A DNA stretch of 64,000 nt from contig JAJEDI010000075.1 in NCBI GenBank assembly GCA_022821585.1, positions 81,448-145,447 of the forward strand, given 5' to 3'. The DNA comes from Caldilineaceae bacterium. GTDB taxonomy: Bacteria > Chloroflexota > Anaerolineae > Caldilineales > Caldilineaceae. Shown piece by piece: positions 61,713 through 64,000 of this stretch. A program made the translations under genes and the position numbers. Below the pieces are notes generated by a model. It was not told the DNA's origin and did not search any database. It worked only from the letters and a program-made list of their open reading frames with translations. Within the stretch, counting starts at the first letter, position 1. Every line of letters starts with the position of its first letter.

Positions 61713-63539
61713 CTACCCGTTCGCCTCACCCAGTACGACCGCAGGATCCAGCTTGGTGAAAAGTGGCGCCGGTTTCCGCAGGAGTTGACCGGCCGCCAGC
61801 GTCTGCGCCTGCCACACGCCGCTGGCGCTCCCATGGTCGTAGCGCAACACCAGATGCGAGCCGCGGTCGTCCTCAACTGCCGTCGTATCCAGTTTTCCGA
61901 ATAGCGGCACGGAATAGCCCAGGTACTGGTGGAGCCGTTCGCTGCTGTGGGGCAGAATCGGCGCATACAGCAGTTTCAACCAGTCGATGGCCTGCAGCGT
62001 CACGTACACGGTGGTCGCCGCCGTCTGCGGTTCGGTCTGGACAGTCCTCCACGGCTCCTTCTCATTCAAGTACTGGTTGACGCGCTGGCTCAGCCGCCGC
62101 GCCTCCTGCAACGCCGCCTTCAACCTCACCGCTTCGTATAGCGCCCCCACACCGTCGAAACCGCCGCGTATCTCCTCCAATAGAGCCTGGTCCGTCGCGT
62201 CAAACTCTCCCGGCTGCGGAACTGCCCCGTCGAAACGTCTGTAGGCGAATCCAACCGCCCGGTTGACCAGATTGCCCCAGTTGGCCACCAGCTCGTTGTT
62301 GACCAGTTCCACAAAGTCCGGCCACGTGAACTCACTGTCCGCGGTCTCCGGCGCCATGGCCGTCAATGTATAGCGCCAGGCGTCGGCCTGGAACTCCTCT
62401 AGGACCGTATTGAAACCAATCACGTTTCCCCGGCTCGTACTGAACTGGGCGCCCCCGAAGTTGAGGTACTCGTTGGCCGGAACGTCGTATGGCAGGTGCA
62501 GGCGCGCCGTTCTCAGCGGCGCTGCCGTCTCCGACAGGCCTGAAATGTTTGCCGCCTCATTGTCTGCCTCGGCTTCACTGTTATAGGCCATAATCATGCC
62601 CGGCCAGATCTGCGTGTGGAAGGGAATGTTGTCTTTGCCGATGAAATAGTAGTGACGGGCATCCGGCGACAGATCCCTGTCCCACCAGTCCTGCCATTGG
62701 CCGCCGCTCAATGCGGCCCATTCGATCGCCGCGCTCAAGTATCCTTGCACCGCGTCGTACCACACGTAAATGCACTTGCTCTCGTAACCCTCTATGGGTA
62801 TGTCGATGCCCCAATCGATGTCGCGCGTGATGGCCCGGCCCCGCAGCTCCTTCAGATTCAGCTGACCTTGTGTAAAGTTAAGAACGTTGTTGCGCCAGTG
62901 CTCTTTATCGCTGCCGACCCAATCAAGTAGGGGCTCATTGAGCGCGCCCAGGTCGAGAAAGAAATGCTCCGTCTCCCGCACCTCCAGCGCTGTGCTCCCG
63001 CTCAACTTGGACCTCGTGTCGGTCAACTCCAGCGCGTCATACAGCCGCCCGCAGTTGTCGCACTGATCGCCGCGAGCTTCGGCAAAACCGCAGAATGGGC
63101 ACGTTCCCTCCACATAACGGTCGGCCAGAAAACGCCCCGCCTCAGGGTCGTACCACTGCTTCTGCACCTCCTTGTAGATATACTCGTTCGCCATATGACG
63201 CCGGAACACCTGCTGCGTAACGTCCCAGTGGTTCTGCGTATCCGTGTGCGTGTACAGATCGAAGGTCAGACCCATCGCCACGCAGCCCTCAACAAACAGC
63301 TCATGGTACTTGTCCACCACTTCCGCAGCACCCAGACCTTCCCTCTCCGCCTGCAAAGTGATCGGCGTACCATGCGTATCGGAGCCGCTGACCATCAGTA
63401 CATCGTTGCCTGCCATGCGCTGGTATCGGGCAAAGATATCAGGCGGCAGATACGCGCCCGCAATCTGTCCGATGTGCTTTTCCCCGTTGGCATAAGGCCA
63501 GGCAACGCATACAAGGATTTTCCTGCCGTGCTCGGTCAT
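61713..63539 (-). CDS. metG: Methionyl-tRNA synthetase
   Basis: Predicted 608-aa class I synthetase. The HIGH-type motif is HIGQ (residues 22-25) after [10 protein letters not shown], and a four-Cys zinc knuckle is visible, [18 protein letters not shown]. The KMSKS-equivalent site reads QFSTSRGN, lacking both usual lysines but similar to the KFSTSRN form of archaeal-type enzymes. No C-terminal EMAP domain is present. The ATG at 63539 follows GGGAGGATGACCG, a strong SD. It heads the minus-strand unit metG - DUF2142 - VanW - coaX. A possible promoter TTGAGC-16-TAGAAA lies about 50 bp upstream. It is likely functional and housekeeping. Confidence 0.93.
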   Translation of the reverse strand: MTEHGRKILVCVAWPYANGEKHIGQIAGAYLPPDIFARYQRMAGNDVLMVSGSDTHGTPITLQAEREGLGAAEVVDKYHELFVEGCVAMGLTFDLYTHTDTQNHWDVTQQVFRRHMANEYIYKEVQKQWYDPEAGRFLADRYVEGTCPFCGFAEARGDQCDNCGRLYDALELTDTRSKLSGSTALEVRETEHFFLDLGALNEPLLDWVGSDKEHWRNNVLNFTQGQLNLKELRGRAITRDIDWGIDIPIEGYESKCIYVWYDAVQGYLSAAIEWAALSGGQWQDWWDRDLSPDARHYYFIGKDNIPFHTQIWPGMIMAYNSEAEADNEAANISGLSETAAPLRTARLHLPYDVPANEYLNFGGAQFSTSRGNVIGFNTVLEEFQADAWRYTLTAMAPETADSEFTWPDFVELVNNELVANWGNLVNRAVGFAYRRFDGAVPQPGEFDATDQALLEEIRGGFDGVGALYEAVRLKAALQEARRLSQRVNQYLNEKEPWRTVQTEPQTAATTVYVTLQAIDWLKLLYAPILPHSSERLHQYLGYSVPLFGKLDTTAVEDDRGSHLVLRYDHGSASGVWQAQTLAAGQLLRKPAPLFTKLDPAVVLGEANG

Positions 63540-64000
63540 CGGTCATCCTCCCAGTAGCTTGGGGCGAATTCACCCGCTCGGGCTTTTTTCTACTCCAGGT
63601 GGACGGCTGCTCAACTCGTTCGAGATCTTCCGTAAATCTGAGAGGATTCGCGCCCTTTGCGTCGGGCAATTGGCGGGGACTCCCCCTGCCTGAGGTCAGT
63701 TGCGCCGGCCCCTGCTTCTGCCCCGCAACTCATTATATCTGTCCCAATTCATAAGTGGCAAAAGTATGCGCCATGTCGTGTGCATCCCAAAACGGAGGCG
63801 AACATTCCCATGCCCCAGGTCGCAGCGGACCCCCAACCATCTCGCTCTCAACTCAGAGCCAGGGGAAACGCAGAAACTGCCCCCTAACCACTAAAAACTA
63901 AAAACTGACTACTAAAAACTGCTGTTCTGGGCGGTCGGGCCGATTCGGCCCACCCGTGTGGGGGGGGGGGGGCGGCGGCGCCGGGGGGGGCCCCGCCGGG
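63540..64000. other. 461-bp intergenic end region with dispersed repeat copy 3
   Basis: No supported gene upstream of metG. The repeat begins at 63778 and continues to the window end. The last 45 bases are long G and C runs, which may mark an assembly boundary. Confidence 0.6.
63778..64000 (+). repeat. Dispersed intergenic repeat, copy 3 (cut by window end)
   Basis: It begins GTGTGCATCCCAAAACGGAG, has a variable middle, then ACTGACTACTAAAAACTGCTG, then TTCTGGGCGGTCGGGCC, a GATTCGGCCC arm and G-rich sequence. GGGCCGA and TCGGCCC form a perfect 7-bp hairpin around one base. The order of blocks matches copies 1 and 2. The right end is degenerate and G-rich, perhaps by sequencing error. Confidence 0.72.

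Noticed and set aside
63575..63592. CCCG-CT-CGGG followed by a T-run, a possible terminator
   Set aside because: Stem of only 4 bp, and no plus-strand gene lies upstream of it.
1..64000. CRISPR arrays, rRNA, intact transposases or prophage genes
   Set aside because: Nothing with regularly spaced repeats, rRNA motifs or transposase domains was seen.

Overview
The window is GC-rich, densely coded bacterial chromosome. The gene content suggests a heterotrophic Chloroflexota (Caldilinea/Anaerolinea-like) or a similar lineage: large oligosaccharide-type ABC importers, BNR-repeat sialidase-like proteins, phytanoyl-CoA dioxygenases, many Gfo/Idh/MocA oxidoreductases, a GH63-type glycosidase and a VanW protein. 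The taxonomy is inference from family content; there is no rRNA or tRNA gene to anchor it.

Bases 1-28,600 are mostly catabolic. Two BNR-repeat genes on the minus strand (193-2796) are followed by about 1 kb of non-coding DNA with a dispersed repeat. Next come a plus-strand operon of two D-2-hydroxyacid dehydrogenases and an HpcH/HpaI aldolase (3853-6701), a HicBA toxin-antitoxin pair with a terminator (6915-7495), and a minus-strand operon of sugar isomerase, epimerase and amidohydrolase (10855-7614). A divergent promoter region separates that operon from an SDR, an M24 peptidase and a 926-aa FtsX-type permease. A minus-strand unit (21707-17092) holds a DegT aminotransferase, an OppB/OppC permease pair and a PhyH dioxygenase. 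Facing away from it, a plus-strand unit (23214-30930) holds a BNR-propeller protein behind a near-consensus promoter with an operator-like palindrome, a second OppB/OppC pair, two ATPases and a lipoprotein substrate-binding protein.

Bases 31,000-44,134 hold a class IV aminotransferase, a methyltransferase, a fumarylacetoacetase-family hydrolase, a 910-aa GH63-like glycosidase and an oxidoreductase. Then comes a striking array of three near-identical 369-aa Gfo/Idh/MocA oxidoreductases plus a fourth, more divergent one, followed by a PhyH dioxygenase and an isochorismatase-family hydrolase. Together with the importers this reads as uptake and oxidation of complex sugars or sugar acids; the substrate cannot be named from sequence.

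Bases 44,189-57,096 hold a DinG helicase/exonuclease, then a surface-polysaccharide cluster (six GT4 and one GT2 glycosyltransferases and a Wzx-like flippase) without a visible priming transferase or polymerase. Bases 57,126-63,539, all minus strand, hold coaX, a VanW protein, a DUF2142-like membrane protein and metG. The window ends inside a third copy of the dispersed repeat, in G-rich low-complexity sequence.

The strongest observations beyond ordinary annotation are a dispersed, hairpin-rich intergenic repeat (three copies plus a half copy), the oxidoreductase triplication, the promoter/operator at 23168-23210, two back-to-back permease pairs with one visible ATPase set, a relic of a sugar-permease C-terminus, and an in-frame 18-bp tandem duplication spanning the coaX start. 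I did not find a clearly novel multi-gene defence or signalling system.
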